DNA of 64,000 nucleotides from Pseudomonas sp. N40(2020) (GCF_014472415.1 NZ_JACSZV010000031.1:1-64000), one strand, 5' to 3'; shown: positions 18,143 through 27,276, numbered from the stretch's first letter. Notes: generated by a model from the sequence alone, not told the origin. Made by a program: numbers and translations.

Positions 18143-19705
18143 TTACGCCGGAGCCGAAGTACGGATCAAGTGATCGAACGCGCTCAGCGAAGCCTTGGCG
18201 CCCTCGCCCACCGCGATGACGATCTGCTTGTACGGCACAGTGGTCACGTCACCGGCAGCGAAGATGCCCGGGATCGACGTTTCACCACGGTTATCGACAA
18301 TGATCTCGCCGCGTGGCGACAGCTCGATAGTGCCTTTGAGCCAATCAGTGTTCGGCAGCAGACCGATCTGCACAAAAATCCCTTCCAGTTCGACGTTGCG
18401 CAGTTCGTCAGTATTGCGATTTTTGTAACGCAGGCCGTTGACCTTTTCACCATTGCCGCTGACTTCGGTGGTTTGCGCGCTGGTGATCACAGTGACGTTC
18501 GGCAGGCTGTGCAACTTGCGCTGCAACACGGCGTCAGCACGCAGCTGTACATCAAACTCAAGCAAGGTTACGTGAGACACGATACCGGCCAGGTCAATCG
18601 CCGCTTCAACGCCGGAGTTACCACCGCCAATCACCGCGACACGCTTGCCTTTGAATAGCGGACCGTCGCAGTGCGGGCAGTACGCCACACCTTTGTTGCG
18701 GTACTCCTGCTCGCCCGGGACGTTCATTTCACGCCACCGCGCACCGGTCGCCAGAATCACGCTCTTGGCTTTGAGGGTCGCGCCGCTGGCGAAGCGGACT
18801 TCGTGCAGCTCGCCGTTTTTGCCCGGGATCAGTTTGTCGGCGCGCTGCAGGTTCATGATGTCGACGTCGTACTGTTTGACGTGTTCTTCCAGTGCAGTGG
18901 CCAGTTTCGGGCCTTCGGTTTCCTGCACGGAAATGAAATTCTCGATGGCCATGGTGTCCAGCACTTGACCGCCGAAACGCTCAGCCGCAACGCCGGTACG
19001 AATGCCTTTGCGTGCAGCGTAAATAGCTGCCGAAGCACCAGCCGGGCCACCGCCGACGACCAGCACGTCGAAGGCTTCTTTGGCGCTGATTTTCTCGGCT
19101 TGACGCTCGATGGCGCCAGTGTCGAGTTTGGCGAGGATTTCTTCCAGGCCCATACGGCCCTGGCCGAAGTTCTCACCATTCAAGTAGATGCTTGGCACGG
19201 CCATGATCTTGCGATCGTTGACTTCGTCCTGGAACAGCGCGCCGTCAATGGCGACGTGGCGGATGTTCGGGTTGAGTACGGCCATCAGATTCAGTGCCTG
19301 GACGACGTCCGGGCAGTTCTGGCAGGACAGCGAGAAGTAAGTCTCGAAGCTGAACTCACCTTTGAGCGAGCGGATCTGCTCGATCACTTCAACACTGGCT
19401 TTCGATGGGTGGCCGCCGACTTGCAGCAGGGCCAGCACCAGCGAAGTGAATTCGTGGCCCATCGGGATGCCGGCGAAGCGCAGACTGATGTCGGCGCCCG
19501 GGCGATTGATCGAGAACGATGGCTTGCGCGCATCATCACCGCTGTCGATCAGGGTAATTTGGCTCGAAAGACTGGCAACGTCTTTCAGCAGTTCCAGCAT
19601 TTCACGGGATTTCGCACCGTCGTCGAGAGAAGCAACGATCTCGATCGGCTGGGTGACCCGTTCCAGGTACGATTTCAACTGGGCTTTAAGATTGGCGTCC
19701 AACAT
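18143..19705 (-). CDS. ahpF: alkyl hydroperoxide reductase subunit F
   Basis: A 520-residue FAD-containing NADH:peroxiredoxin reductase that recycles AhpC. N-terminal tandem thioredoxin-like domain with the redox pair in SLSCQNCPDVV (about 130), FAD-binding GGGPAGASAAIYAARKG (about 215), the thioredoxin-reductase-type centre in AYCPHCDGPLFKG (about 345), and NADH-binding IGGGNSGVEAA. Length matches AhpF (about 520). It lies downstream of ahpC on the same strand, with a terminator-like hairpin between them suggesting that ahpC is expressed in excess. Confidence 0.97.
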   Translation of the reverse strand: MLDANLKAQLKSYLERVTQPIEIVASLDDGAKSREMLELLKDVASLSSQITLIDSGDDARKPSFSINRPGADISLRFAGIPMGHEFTSLVLALLQVGGHPSKASVEVIEQIRSLKGEFSFETYFSLSCQNCPDVVQALNLMAVLNPNIRHVAIDGALFQDEVNDRKIMAVPSIYLNGENFGQGRMGLEEILAKLDTGAIERQAEKISAKEAFDVLVVGGGPAGASAAIYAARKGIRTGVAAERFGGQVLDTMAIENFISVQETEGPKLATALEEHVKQYDVDIMNLQRADKLIPGKNGELHEVRFASGATLKAKSVILATGARWREMNVPGEQEYRNKGVAYCPHCDGPLFKGKRVAVIGGGNSGVEAAIDLAGIVSHVTLLEFDVQLRADAVLQRKLHSLPNVTVITSAQTTEVSGNGEKVNGLRYKNRNTDELRNVELEGIFVQIGLLPNTDWLKGTIELSPRGEIIVDNRGETSIPGIFAAGDVTTVPYKQIVIAVGEGAKASLSAFDHLIRTSAPA

Positions 19706-19731
19706 ACGGGCGATTTCCTTTATTTGAGGCG

Positions 19732-19766
19732 AAAAAAAGCCCGAGCGAATCTCGCCCGGGCTTTTC
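19732..19766 (-). terminator. hairpin between ahpC and ahpF
   Basis: Stem AAAGCCCG/CGGGCTTT with flanking A and T runs. On the minus strand it lies after ahpC and before ahpF, so it probably terminates or attenuates read-through. Confidence 0.8.
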
Positions 19767-19829
19767 TATTGGGCGGTGCAGCTTACTTAAGTAGGTGCGG
19801 AGTTCCGCCCTGAGTTGCGTGTCACAGAC

Positions 19830-20393
19830 TTAGATCTTGCCGACCAGGTCCAGGGACGGAGCCAGAGTGGCCTCGCCTTCTTTCCACTTGGCTGGGCAAA
19901 CTTCGCCCGGGTGAGCGGCAACATACTGAGCAGCCTTGATTTTACGCAGCAGCTCGGAAGCGTCACGGCCAACGCCGCCATCGTTCAGTTCAACGATTTT
20001 GATCTGGCCTTCAGGGTTGATCACGAAGGTGCCACGGTCAGCCAAGCCAGCTTCTTCGATCAGTACGTCGAAATTGCGGGAGATGGCGTGGGTCGGGTCG
20101 CCGATCATGGTGTATTCGATTTTGCCGATGGCTGGCGAAGTGTTGTGCCAGGCAGCGTGAGCGAAGTGGGTGTCGGTGGAAACGCTGTAGATCTCTACGC
20201 CCAGCTTCTGGAAGGCAGCGTAGTTGTCAGCCAGGTCTTCCAGTTCGGTTGGGCAAACGAAGGTGAAGTCAGCTGGGTAGAAGAACACCACCGACCACTT
20301 GCCTTTCAGGTCAGCGTCCGAGACTTGAACGAAGTCGCCGTTTTTGAACGCGGTAGCTTTGAACGGTTTTACTTGGCTGTTGATGATAGGCAT
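19830..20393 (-). CDS. ahpC: alkyl hydroperoxide reductase subunit C (peroxiredoxin)
   Basis: A 187-residue typical 2-Cys peroxiredoxin reducing H2O2, alkyl hydroperoxides and peroxynitrite. The peroxidatic cysteine is in YPADFTFVCPTELEDL and the resolving cysteine in AAHPGEVCPAKW; both are intact. Start at 20393 (MPIINSQVKPFKATAF) follows a GGAGAG ribosome site; length equals E. coli AhpC (187). Partner of AhpF immediately downstream. Likely under OxyR, but I could not see a convincing OxyR box. Confidence 0.97.
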   Translation of the reverse strand: MPIINSQVKPFKATAFKNGDFVQVSDADLKGKWSVVFFYPADFTFVCPTELEDLADNYAAFQKLGVEIYSVSTDTHFAHAAWHNTSPAIGKIEYTMIGDPTHAISRNFDVLIEEAGLADRGTFVINPEGQIKIVELNDGGVGRDASELLRKIKAAQYVAAHPGEVCPAKWKEGEATLAPSLDLVGKI

Positions 20394-20531
20394 TGATGAC
20401 TCTCCGTCAGGGGTTATGAAGTTGATGGGGTGAATCCTACCCACTCACTCGACGGATGGCTCATTGGCAAACCTGATGCTGCTGATTTGTTTTCGCTATT
20501 AGCAGACTGTATTAATAGAAGAAAACGATAT

Positions 20532-21470
20532 CTACGACGAAGCCGGTTTATCCGTAATCCGAGCCATCTCTTGAAAGGGGCTGGCTTCAACATAGCGCAT
20601 GGCTGACTGCATATCCTTCCAGCCTACGTAACTCATCAGTGATTTGAGATCCCAGCCGCTTTGATGCGCCCACGTTGCGAAGCCGCGGCGCAACGAGTGG
20701 CTGGTGTAACGTTCGGCGGCAATCCCGGCACGCTCCAGAGCCTGGCGCAATAACGGGATGATGCTGTTGGCATGCAAGCCCTCCTCGTTCAAATTGCCCC
20801 AGCGATCGATACCGCGGAACACCGGACCGCGCACGAGCGCCACTTCGGTGATCCAGTCGATGTAAGCCTGCACCGGGCACAGCTTCAACAGTGCCGGGGT
20901 CTGGTAGGTCTGGCCAAGGTTTTCCCGGTCGCCTTTGCTGCGCGGCAGATACAACGTAATGCCACGCCCTGCGTGCGCTTGCACATGCTCAATCTGCAAG
21001 CGGCACAACTCATCACTGCGGAAGCCGCGCCAGAAGCCCAGAAGAATCAGCGCCCGGTCGCGATAAGCCTTGAGCAACAACGGACGATCCTGTTGTTCTC
21101 TGGCGGTTTGAATCTCTTGTTCCAGCCAATCGACAACGCGCTCCAGATCCTGCAACTGCAAAGGCTCGGCCTGTTTTTCCTGCGCCGGATGCAGCGCCCG
21201 AATGCCTTTGAACACCTTGCGCACCATCGGCGCTTTTGTCGGATCGGCAAACCCCTGACTGTTGTGCCATTGCGCCAGCGCAGATAAACGCAACTTCAAC
21301 GTGTTGATCGACAGCACGCCCGCATGCGCCACCAGATAACGCGCAACACTTTCTGCTGTTGCCGGCAAGAAACCACCCCAGGTGATTTCGAAATGCTCGA
21401 TGGCCGCGCGATAACTGCGGCGGGTGTTTTCACGGGTGGCGGCTTGCAGGTAGCGATCGAGGTCGCTCAT
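20532..21470 (-). CDS. tyrosine recombinase/integrase family protein
   Basis: A 312-residue tyrosine recombinase. N-terminal SAM-like core-binding domain (about 1-90) and C-terminal catalytic domain with Arg in GFWRGFRSDELCRL, Lys in LPRSKGDREN, the H-x-x-R box in TSHSLRRGFATWAHQSG, Trp in place of the second His (SYVGWKDM), and nucleophile Tyr in SAMRYVEASP. All expected catalytic positions are filled, so it should be active. It is divergent from a KfrA-like gene and wedged between ahpC and gor; no flanking direct repeats, xis or cargo genes are seen. Confidence 0.88.
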   Translation of the reverse strand: MSDLDRYLQAATRENTRRSYRAAIEHFEITWGGFLPATAESVARYLVAHAGVLSINTLKLRLSALAQWHNSQGFADPTKAPMVRKVFKGIRALHPAQEKQAEPLQLQDLERVVDWLEQEIQTAREQQDRPLLLKAYRDRALILLGFWRGFRSDELCRLQIEHVQAHAGRGITLYLPRSKGDRENLGQTYQTPALLKLCPVQAYIDWITEVALVRGPVFRGIDRWGNLNEEGLHANSIIPLLRQALERAGIAAERYTSHSLRRGFATWAHQSGWDLKSLMSYVGWKDMQSAMRYVEASPFQEMARITDKPASS

Positions 21471-21530
21471 GGGCTGTTTTCTCGCTGGCGTACTGATTCA
21501 AGGATGCAGAAACGCATTTTGCCGTCTGAC

Positions 21531-21546
21531 ACTGGGTAATACCAGT
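21531..21546. promoter_or_regulatory. inverted repeat in the integrase/kfrA intergenic region
   Basis: ACTGG and CCAGT separated by GTAATA, 61 bases upstream of the integrase start. Possible operator for the integrase gene; support is symmetry and position only. Confidence 0.35.
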
Positions 21547-21572
21547 ATATCCCGCCTCTTTAATTTCAAAGA

Positions 21573-21629
21573 TTTACCTTTATTCCTTAGATGGTACACT
21601 GCGTACTTTAGTGGCATGTACTACAGTAC
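21573..21629 (+). promoter_or_regulatory. promoter and putative operator of the kfrA-like gene
   Basis: Sigma-70-like promoter TTTACC (21573-21578), 16-bp spacer, TACACT (21595-21600). Immediately downstream lie GTACTTTAGTGG (21603-21614) and the near-perfect palindrome GTACTACAGTAC (21618-21629), two related half-turn elements spaced 15 bases apart. This arrangement fits autorepression by the KfrA-like protein whose gene starts at 21648 (inference). Confidence 0.55.
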
Positions 21630-21647
21630 GTAACCGTAGGAGTTCAC

Positions 21648-22664
21648 ATGGCCCGTGGCGGCATTACCAAAGCGCTGGTTCAGATCGCGCGCACAGCGAT
21701 CCTGGCCCGCGGCGAACACCCGAGCATCGATGCAGTACGCATTGAAATGGGCAATACCGGCTCGAAAACCACGATCCATCGTTATTTGAAAGAGCTGGAT
21801 GACGGCGCCCAACCGATCGAAGCGTCGGCAGAACCCATCGATGACGAGCTGACAGCGTTGGTTTCGCGGCTCGCTCAGCGCCTCAAAGAACAAGCGCAAG
21901 AGCCTATCGAGCAGGCTCGCGAGCAGTTTGAAGAACAGCGAGAGACACTCGAATCGGAGCTGAAGCAGACACGCCAGACACTGGAACAACTGGAGCAACA
22001 GCACGAGATCCAAGGCGCTGCACTGGAACGTGAATCCGAAGCGCTGAGCAACACCCGCTCAATGCTGCAGACCGAACAAACCCGCAACGCCGGCCTGAAT
22101 CAGGCATTGGCCGATTTTGAGTTGCGCTTGCAGGACAAAGACGAGCAGATTCGCTCACTGGAAGAAAAGCATCTGCATGCACGCGACGCGCTGGAGCATT
22201 ACCGCAACGCCACCAAAGAACAGCGCGAACAGGAACAGAGTCGCCACGAAGGGCAAGTGCAGCAGTTGCAGGCAGAACTGCGCCAGGCGCAACAGAGTGC
22301 GCTGGTACGTCAGGACGAGATCACTCAACTGCACCGTGACAACGAGCGCCTGCTTACCGAAAACCGCGGCACCCAGCGCGAACTGAGCCTTATGCAGGAT
22401 CAGCTCAAGCACAGCAACCAGCGCCAGGATCAACTGCTGGAGCAAGCGACCCGCGTCGACAGCGAGCGCACCCTCCTCCAGGAACGCTTGCGCGTGGCAT
22501 CACTGGAAACCCAGACGCTCAAGCAGAACGTCGAAGAGCAAACGCAACTTAATCAGTCACTCGAGAAGGCATTGAGCAAAGCTCGGACGAGCCTGGAAGA
22601 GAGCCAGCGTCTGGCGGCTACCGTTGCGGCAGCGCCAGACTCGGCCAAACAGAAAGACGCTTAA
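21648..22664 (+). CDS. KfrA-like DNA-binding coiled-coil protein
   Basis: A 338-residue protein with an N-terminal DNA-binding domain (about 1-60; ALVQIARTAILARGEHPSID, then NTGSKTTIHRYLKEL, a helix-turn-helix) and an almost continuous coiled coil from about 75 to 325 rich in Q, E, R and L heptads. This is the organisation of plasmid KfrA proteins, autorepressors that form filaments and aid plasmid stability, and of related chromosomal proteins near integrases. Start follows GTAGGAGTTCAC. Its stop overlaps that of convergent gor by three to four bases. Confidence 0.8.
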   Translation: MARGGITKALVQIARTAILARGEHPSIDAVRIEMGNTGSKTTIHRYLKELDDGAQPIEASAEPIDDELTALVSRLAQRLKEQAQEPIEQAREQFEEQRETLESELKQTRQTLEQLEQQHEIQGAALERESEALSNTRSMLQTEQTRNAGLNQALADFELRLQDKDEQIRSLEEKHLHARDALEHYRNATKEQREQEQSRHEGQVQQLQAELRQAQQSALVRQDEITQLHRDNERLLTENRGTQRELSLMQDQLKHSNQRQDQLLEQATRVDSERTLLQERLRVASLETQTLKQNVEEQTQLNQSLEKALSKARTSLEESQRLAATVAAAPDSAKQKDA

Positions 22665-24019
22665 GCGCCGACCGGCGTACGCATGGTGACGAACTCTTCG
22701 GCGGCCGTCGGGTGTACCCCGATCGTGTCGTCGAAGTCGCGCTTGGTCGCGCCAGCTTTCAACGCGACCGCCAGGCCTTGGACGATTTCGCCCGCGTCCG
22801 GGCCGACCATGTGGCAACCGAGCACTTTGTCGGTGTTGCCGTCGACCACCAGCTTCATCAGCGTTTTCTCCTGACATTCGGTCAGGGTCAGCTTCATCGG
22901 CCGGAAGCGGCTCTCGAAGATCACCACGTCATGACCTGCATCGCGCGCCTCTTCCTCGGTCAAACCGACAGTGCCAATGTTCGGCAGACTGAATACCGCC
23001 GTCGGGATCATCTTGTAATCAACCGGACGGTATTGCTCCGGCTTGAACAGACGCCGCGCTACCGCCATACCTTCAGCCAATGCCACCGGCGTCAACTGCA
23101 CGCGACCGATCACGTCACCCAGCGCCAGAATCGATGGCTCGCTGGTCTGATACTGCTCGTCGACCTTGATGAAGCCTTTGTCATCGAGCTGCACGTCAGT
23201 GTTTTCCAGCCCCAGGTTGTCCAACATCGGACGGCGACCTGTGGCGTAGAAGATGCAATCCGCCTCCAGCACGCGGCCATCCTTGAGCGTGGCTTTCAGG
23301 CTGCCGTCGGCTTGCTTGTCGATGCGTGCAATGTCGGCGTTGAATTGCAGATCCATGCCTCGCTTGGTCAGCTCTTCCTGCAAATGCTTGCGTACCGAAC
23401 CGTCGAAACCGCGCAGGAACAGATCGCCGCGGTACAGCAATGTGGTGTTCGCGCCGAGACCATGGAAAATCCCCGCGAATTCGACCGCGATGTAACCACC
23501 GCCCACAACCAATACACGCTTGGGCAACTCTTTAAGGAAGAACGCCTGATTGGAGCTGATCGCGTGCTCATGCCCCGGGATCTCCGGAATCTGCGGCCAG
23601 CCACCGGTAGCAATCAGAATATTTTTGGCCGTGAAGCGCTCACCATTCACCTCAACCTCATGCGGGCCGACGATTTTGGCGTGCGCCTCGTGCAGGGTCA
23701 CGCCACTGTTAACCAGCAGATTGCGATAGATGCCGTTAAGGCGATTGATCTCGCGATCCTTGTTGGCGATCAACGTCGACCAATCAAAATCCGCCTCACC
23801 CAGGCTCCAGCCGAAGCCTGCTGCTTGCTCAAAGTCCTCGGCGAAATGCGCGCCGTACACCAACAGTTTTTTCGGCACGCAGCCAACGTTGACGCAAGTA
23901 CCGCCCAGATAACGGCTCTCGGCAACCGCCACTTTCGCACCGAACCCGGCAGCAAAACGCGCAGCCCGCACACCGCCGGAACCGGCACCAATCACATAAA
24001 GGTCAAAATCGTAGGCCAT
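22661..24019 (-). CDS. gor: glutathione-disulfide reductase
   Basis: A 452-residue FAD/NADPH enzyme reducing glutathione disulfide. FAD-binding GAGSGGVRAARFAA at the N-terminus, the redox-active pair in YLGGTCVNVGCVPKK (about 40-50), NADPH-binding VVGGGYIAVEFAG, and C-terminal catalytic His in IGVHPTAAEEF. Length is normal. It stands in oxidative-stress company (ahpCF, gloA) but is separated from them by the integrase/kfrA pair, and is transcribed toward it. Confidence 0.97.
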   Translation of the reverse strand: MAYDFDLYVIGAGSGGVRAARFAAGFGAKVAVAESRYLGGTCVNVGCVPKKLLVYGAHFAEDFEQAAGFGWSLGEADFDWSTLIANKDREINRLNGIYRNLLVNSGVTLHEAHAKIVGPHEVEVNGERFTAKNILIATGGWPQIPEIPGHEHAISSNQAFFLKELPKRVLVVGGGYIAVEFAGIFHGLGANTTLLYRGDLFLRGFDGSVRKHLQEELTKRGMDLQFNADIARIDKQADGSLKATLKDGRVLEADCIFYATGRRPMLDNLGLENTDVQLDDKGFIKVDEQYQTSEPSILALGDVIGRVQLTPVALAEGMAVARRLFKPEQYRPVDYKMIPTAVFSLPNIGTVGLTEEEARDAGHDVVIFESRFRPMKLTLTECQEKTLMKLVVDGNTDKVLGCHMVGPDAGEIVQGLAVALKAGATKRDFDDTIGVHPTAAEEFVTMRTPVGA

Positions 24020-24100
24020 TTCTATCTCCTCGGCAGGGGATCAGCATACCTGTAGACATCCATTGGGCAAGCACTGCTATCCATATAAGGACGGAAAATG

Positions 24101-24126
24101 AAAAAGCCACCCGAAGGTGGCTTTTT
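24101..24126 (-). terminator. Rho-independent terminator after galU
   Basis: Perfect stem AAAAAGCCACC/GGTGGCTTTTT with loop CGAA, just beyond the galU stop. Confidence 0.9.
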
Positions 24127-24148
24127 CGTACAGACGGATCAAGCGCTA

Positions 24149-24988
24149 TCAGTAAGCCTTGCCAGTCTTGTAGAAGTTTTCGAAGCAGAAGTTGGTTGCG
24201 TCGATGTAGCCTTCGGCGCCACCGCAGTCAAAACGCTTGCCTTTGAACTTGTAGGCCATTACGCAGCCGTTCTGGGCTTGTTTCATCAGGGCGTCGGTGA
24301 TCTGGATTTCGCCGCCCTTGCCTGGTTCGGTCTGTTCGATCAGGTCGAAGATGTCCGGGGTCAGGATGTAACGACCGATGATTGCCAGGTTCGACGGAGC
24401 ATCTTCCGGCTTTGGCTTCTCGACCATGCTGTGAACGCGGTAGATGTCGTCGCGGATCATCTCGCCGGAGATAACGCCGTACTTGTTGGTTTCCTGCGGA
24501 TCGACTTCCTGGATGGCCACAATAGAGCAGCGGAATTGCTTGTACAGCTTGACCATCTGGGTCAGTACGCCGTCGCCTTCGAGGTTGACACACAGGTCGT
24601 CCGCCAGCACCACGGCGAACGGTTCGTCACCGATCAGCGGGCGACCGGTCAGGATCGCGTGGCCCAGACCTTTCATTTCGGTCTGACGGGTGTAGGAGAA
24701 CGAGCACTCGTCCAGCAGTTTGCGGATGCCAACCAGGTATTTCTCCTTGTCGGTGCCTTTGATCTGGTTTTCCAGCTCGTAGCTGATGTCGAAGTGGTCT
24801 TCCAGAGCGCGCTTGCCACGACCGGTAACGATCGAGATTTCAGTCAGGCCAGCGTCCAGAGCTTCTTCAACGCCGTACTGGATCAGTGGCTTGTTTACCA
24901 CCGGCAGCATTTCTTTGGGCATGGCTTTAGTCGCTGGCAGGAAGCGAGTACCGTAACCGGCTGCTGGGAACAAGCATTTCTTGATCAT
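24149..24988 (-). CDS. galU: UTP--glucose-1-phosphate uridylyltransferase
   Basis: A 279-residue nucleotidyltransferase making UDP-glucose for lipopolysaccharide core, trehalose and exopolysaccharide. N-terminal nucleotide loop AAGYGTRFLPATKAMPKEML, VLADDLCVN for the metal Asp, and EKPKPEDAPSNLA of the sugar-binding part. Length matches pseudomonad GalU (279). The galU-gor order is shared with P. aeruginosa. Confidence 0.97.
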   Translation of the reverse strand: MIKKCLFPAAGYGTRFLPATKAMPKEMLPVVNKPLIQYGVEEALDAGLTEISIVTGRGKRALEDHFDISYELENQIKGTDKEKYLVGIRKLLDECSFSYTRQTEMKGLGHAILTGRPLIGDEPFAVVLADDLCVNLEGDGVLTQMVKLYKQFRCSIVAIQEVDPQETNKYGVISGEMIRDDIYRVHSMVEKPKPEDAPSNLAIIGRYILTPDIFDLIEQTEPGKGGEIQITDALMKQAQNGCVMAYKFKGKRFDCGGAEGYIDATNFCFENFYKTGKAY

Positions 24989-25246
24989 ATAAGTCCTTGA
25001 AAGGGCTGTGTGTACGAGTTTCGGCGCAGTCTAATCAGGCGGCGTGCACCTTACAATGCCCCGCACTGGCTAACCGATGCCAACATAGAGAAATATTCTC
25101 GCTGATAGTTCCATCGGCATTTTTGCGCAACCAGATCAGCGTAGCTCAAAGATGCCGGCAAGCAGAACCACCATACGCTCATCGCCCCCCAATGCGAGCA
25201 TTTGCCGGTATCATGGCGACTTTGAACCAGCGAACGAGACAGATAG

Positions 25247-25444
25247 ATGGCCGCGGTAAAAATCATCAACGGGTATGTGATCGACAAGAAAGACGGCAAG
25301 TGGACTCTGACGACTACCAATGGCGAACACATCGCCGGGCCTTTCAATAGCGAACAGCTGGCGACTGATGTAGCGTCGGTGTTCACCGATACCCCAGCGT
25401 CGGCGAAGCGTCGCGGCAAAGATAAAGATAAAGATCAGGATTGA
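25247..25444 (+). CDS. conserved small protein of unknown function
   Basis: 65 residues, MAAVKIINGYVIDKKDGKWT at the start and a very basic/acidic tail (KRRGKDKDKDQD). No motif I recognise. Coding is supported by codon pattern and an independent terminator after it; it sits alone between galU and a lipoprotein gene. Confidence 0.65.
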   Translation: MAAVKIINGYVIDKKDGKWTLTTTNGEHIAGPFNSEQLATDVASVFTDTPASAKRRGKDKDKDQD

Positions 25445-25463
25445 TCTCCAGCGGCGCAAGCAG

Positions 25464-25490
25464 AGCCCTGCCATCGTGCAGGGCTTTTTT
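25464..25490 (+). terminator. Rho-independent terminator after the 65-residue ORF
   Basis: Stem AGCCCTG/CAGGGCT followed by a T run, 20 bases after the stop at 25444. Confidence 0.85.
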
Positions 25491-25594
25491 GTGTCTGGCC
25501 AAACAACAGTCGCAAACAAGTGGCCAATCGCTATAACCTTTTCACACCGGCGCTGTCAGAGCGTCTAGTCCCCCCCTCGCTGAAGACGACAACT

Positions 25595-25882
25595 ATGAAC
25601 ATGAAAGTATTTTTGCCACTGATTGCGGTACTGGTAATGAGCGGCTGTGCCACTTCAGAGCCTACCACCCTGAACAACGGCGAACAGGGCCTCACCATCG
25701 ACTGCTCCGGTGAAGCCAACTCTTGGGCCACCTGCTATGAGAAGGCAGACGCCTCTTGCGCAGGCACCGGCTATCGCATCATCGGCACCGACGGTACGCC
25801 AGCGCCTAAGGAAAGCGACAAGACACTGGGCGTCGATGTCGGCAACTACAAGAACCGCAGCGTGGTGGTGGTCTGCAAATAG
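25595..25882 (+). CDS. small lipoprotein of unknown function
   Basis: 95 residues. N-terminal signal MNMKVFLPLIAVLVMSGC with a lipobox (MSGC) places it as a membrane-anchored lipoprotein; mature part begins ATSEPTTLNNGEQ and has four cysteines (DCSG, TCYEK, SCAG, VCK) that could pair in the periplasm. Start at 25595 is chosen over the longer frame because it gives a proper signal peptide. Confidence 0.75.
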   Translation: MNMKVFLPLIAVLVMSGCATSEPTTLNNGEQGLTIDCSGEANSWATCYEKADASCAGTGYRIIGTDGTPAPKESDKTLGVDVGNYKNRSVVVVCK

Positions 25883-25885
25883 ACG

Positions 25886-26116
25886 CTACATATGAATTTC
25901 AGCAAATTTGATTCCGAGCCCGCGTACGACTTCGATCAGATCGTCGAGTCGATTGAATGACTCGACTTCGTCGTTCTCGTCCACCAGGAAGTAGCTGCGG
26001 CCGGCGCTTTTCTTGAAAAATACGATCCACTCGCCCGAGTTCGCCGGGTTCTGGATTACATGGGTGGCAGAGATAAGGCCCTCTACATGGCGCTCCCGCA
26101 CTTGCTCTCGCTTCAT
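25886..26116 (-). CDS. small protein of unknown function
   Basis: 76 residues, MKREQVRERHVEGLISATHV at the start, with a compact alternating pattern (EWIVFFKK, SYFLVDEND). Start at 26116 has GGAG 6-7 bases upstream; the longer frame is rejected. It converges with the lipoprotein gene at 25595-25882, four bases apart. No recognised family. Confidence 0.6.
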   Translation of the reverse strand: MKREQVRERHVEGLISATHVIQNPANSGEWIVFFKKSAGRSYFLVDENDEVESFNRLDDLIEVVRGLGIKFAEIHM

Positions 26117-26187
26117 CGCGACTCCATAAATGAAAATGCCGTCACAGCATGACTGTGACGGCATCGATGCTGATGACCCACAGTCTA

Positions 26188-26544
26188 TCAGCCGGAAATA
26201 CACGCATTGGCAGCGTTGCGCACATCGTGCGGGCGAACAGGCACATTGGACATGCGCTCATGCAGCTTGATGCTGCTGCCGCCGGAGCGATCTTCGATAT
26301 CGAATACGGCGGCCGGGCCTGAGGACAGTTTGCCCGGAACAATAACGCGAACCCCATCCTTGTGCGGTTGCACCTGCAGCGCGCCGCGGCTGTCAGCCAG
26401 TTTTTCGGTCAGGCACTGCGCGTACTCCTGGGGTTTCTTTCCGGAGATCACGCTCACAGTCGGCAGCGTTTCATTGATTTCGGAAACGCTCGCACAACCA
26501 CCCACAGCCAAAACCAACGGCAGACACACCACACCCCACTTCAT
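26188..26544 (-). CDS. small lipoprotein of unknown function
   Basis: 118 residues with a lipoprotein signal (MKWGVVCLPLVLAVGGC; lipobox VGGC). The mature part has a beta-rich pattern ending RNAANACISG, with Cys at QCLTEK and NACISG possibly paired. No family name I can support. Stands alone on the minus strand; a GGAGG ribosome site precedes the start. Confidence 0.75.
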   Translation of the reverse strand: MKWGVVCLPLVLAVGGCASVSEINETLPTVSVISGKKPQEYAQCLTEKLADSRGALQVQPHKDGVRVIVPGKLSSGPAAVFDIEDRSGGSSIKLHERMSNVPVRPHDVRNAANACISG

Positions 26545-26754
26545 ACAAAACCTCCGTTAAAGACCGTCCGACAGCAAAAATGCCGTTTTTCTCCGGGGCC
26601 TTCTGCATTTAACCCGCATCCAATCGCGAATATCTGTTCAAAATTGTCAAAGCAACGCCCGACGGCCCGATAATAACCCGTGCGGGCTGATAAACTGCGC
26701 GCAATTACAAGCTATCGTTTTGATTTAGTAGAAAAAGCCCTTCTGGAGGCGCCC

Positions 26755-27057
26755 ATGAAATTCATTCACCAGCGCGAGCACCTCAACGAAGACGACATCG
26801 TCGTCATCCAGTGCTCGCAAACCTGCAACATCCGTTTGATGAGCGATGCCAACTTCCGCAGCTTCAAAAATGGCGGTCGTCACTCTTACCACGGCGGCGC
26901 TTTCGACACGTTCCCGGCGCGTATCACCGCGCCGAGCACCGGTTTCTGGAACATCACCATCGACACCGTCACCACCCGGGCAATCAGCGTTACACGCAAA
27001 CCGACGCTGACGCATTCGATCAAGATCATCCGCCGCTCCAGCTCCAAACTCAGCTGA
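26755..27057 (+). CDS. DUF1883-type small protein
   Basis: 100 residues, beginning MKFIHQREHLNEDDIVVIQC and containing the histidine/glycine stretch GGRHSYHGGAFDTFPARI, the pattern of the DUF1883 family of unknown function. Start at 26755 follows TGGAGGCGCCC; the longer frame to 26680 is not supported. The 58-codon ORF that starts 29 bases after its stop may be co-transcribed. Confidence 0.75.
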   Translation: MKFIHQREHLNEDDIVVIQCSQTCNIRLMSDANFRSFKNGGRHSYHGGAFDTFPARITAPSTGFWNITIDTVTTRAISVTRKPTLTHSIKIIRRSSSKLS

Positions 27058-27085
27058 GCCGCCCCGCCCACACAGACAGGTATTC

Positions 27086-27262
27086 ATGACCGTGGCCCAA
27101 ACGACCAAATACGTCATCAAGTACAAACTCAACGGTGAACGCCGCTTCGAGTTCGCGCAGCTGGAAAACGGCACCGCCGAAGAAGCCAAAGCTGCGCTGG
27201 ACGCGATCCACGGCCAGAGCGAAGACGTGATCAGCGAGATCGCCGTCAGCAAAGCGCTGTAA
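27086..27262 (+). CDS. 58-residue conserved small protein
   Basis: Starts MTVAQTTKYVIKYKLNGERR and ends AVSKAL. Alternating polar/non-polar pattern suggests a small beta-sheet plus helix. Follows the DUF1883 gene closely on the same strand and is probably in its operon. Function unknown. Confidence 0.65.
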   Translation: MTVAQTTKYVIKYKLNGERRFEFAQLENGTAEEAKAALDAIHGQSEDVISEIAVSKAL

Positions 27263-27276
27263 GACTGCGGCAGGAA

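Noticed and set aside
20394..20531. OxyR site before ahpC
   Set aside because: I looked for ATAG-N7-CTAT spacing in the 140 bases before ahpC; CTAT and ATAG occur but not at the correct spacing, so I do not call it.
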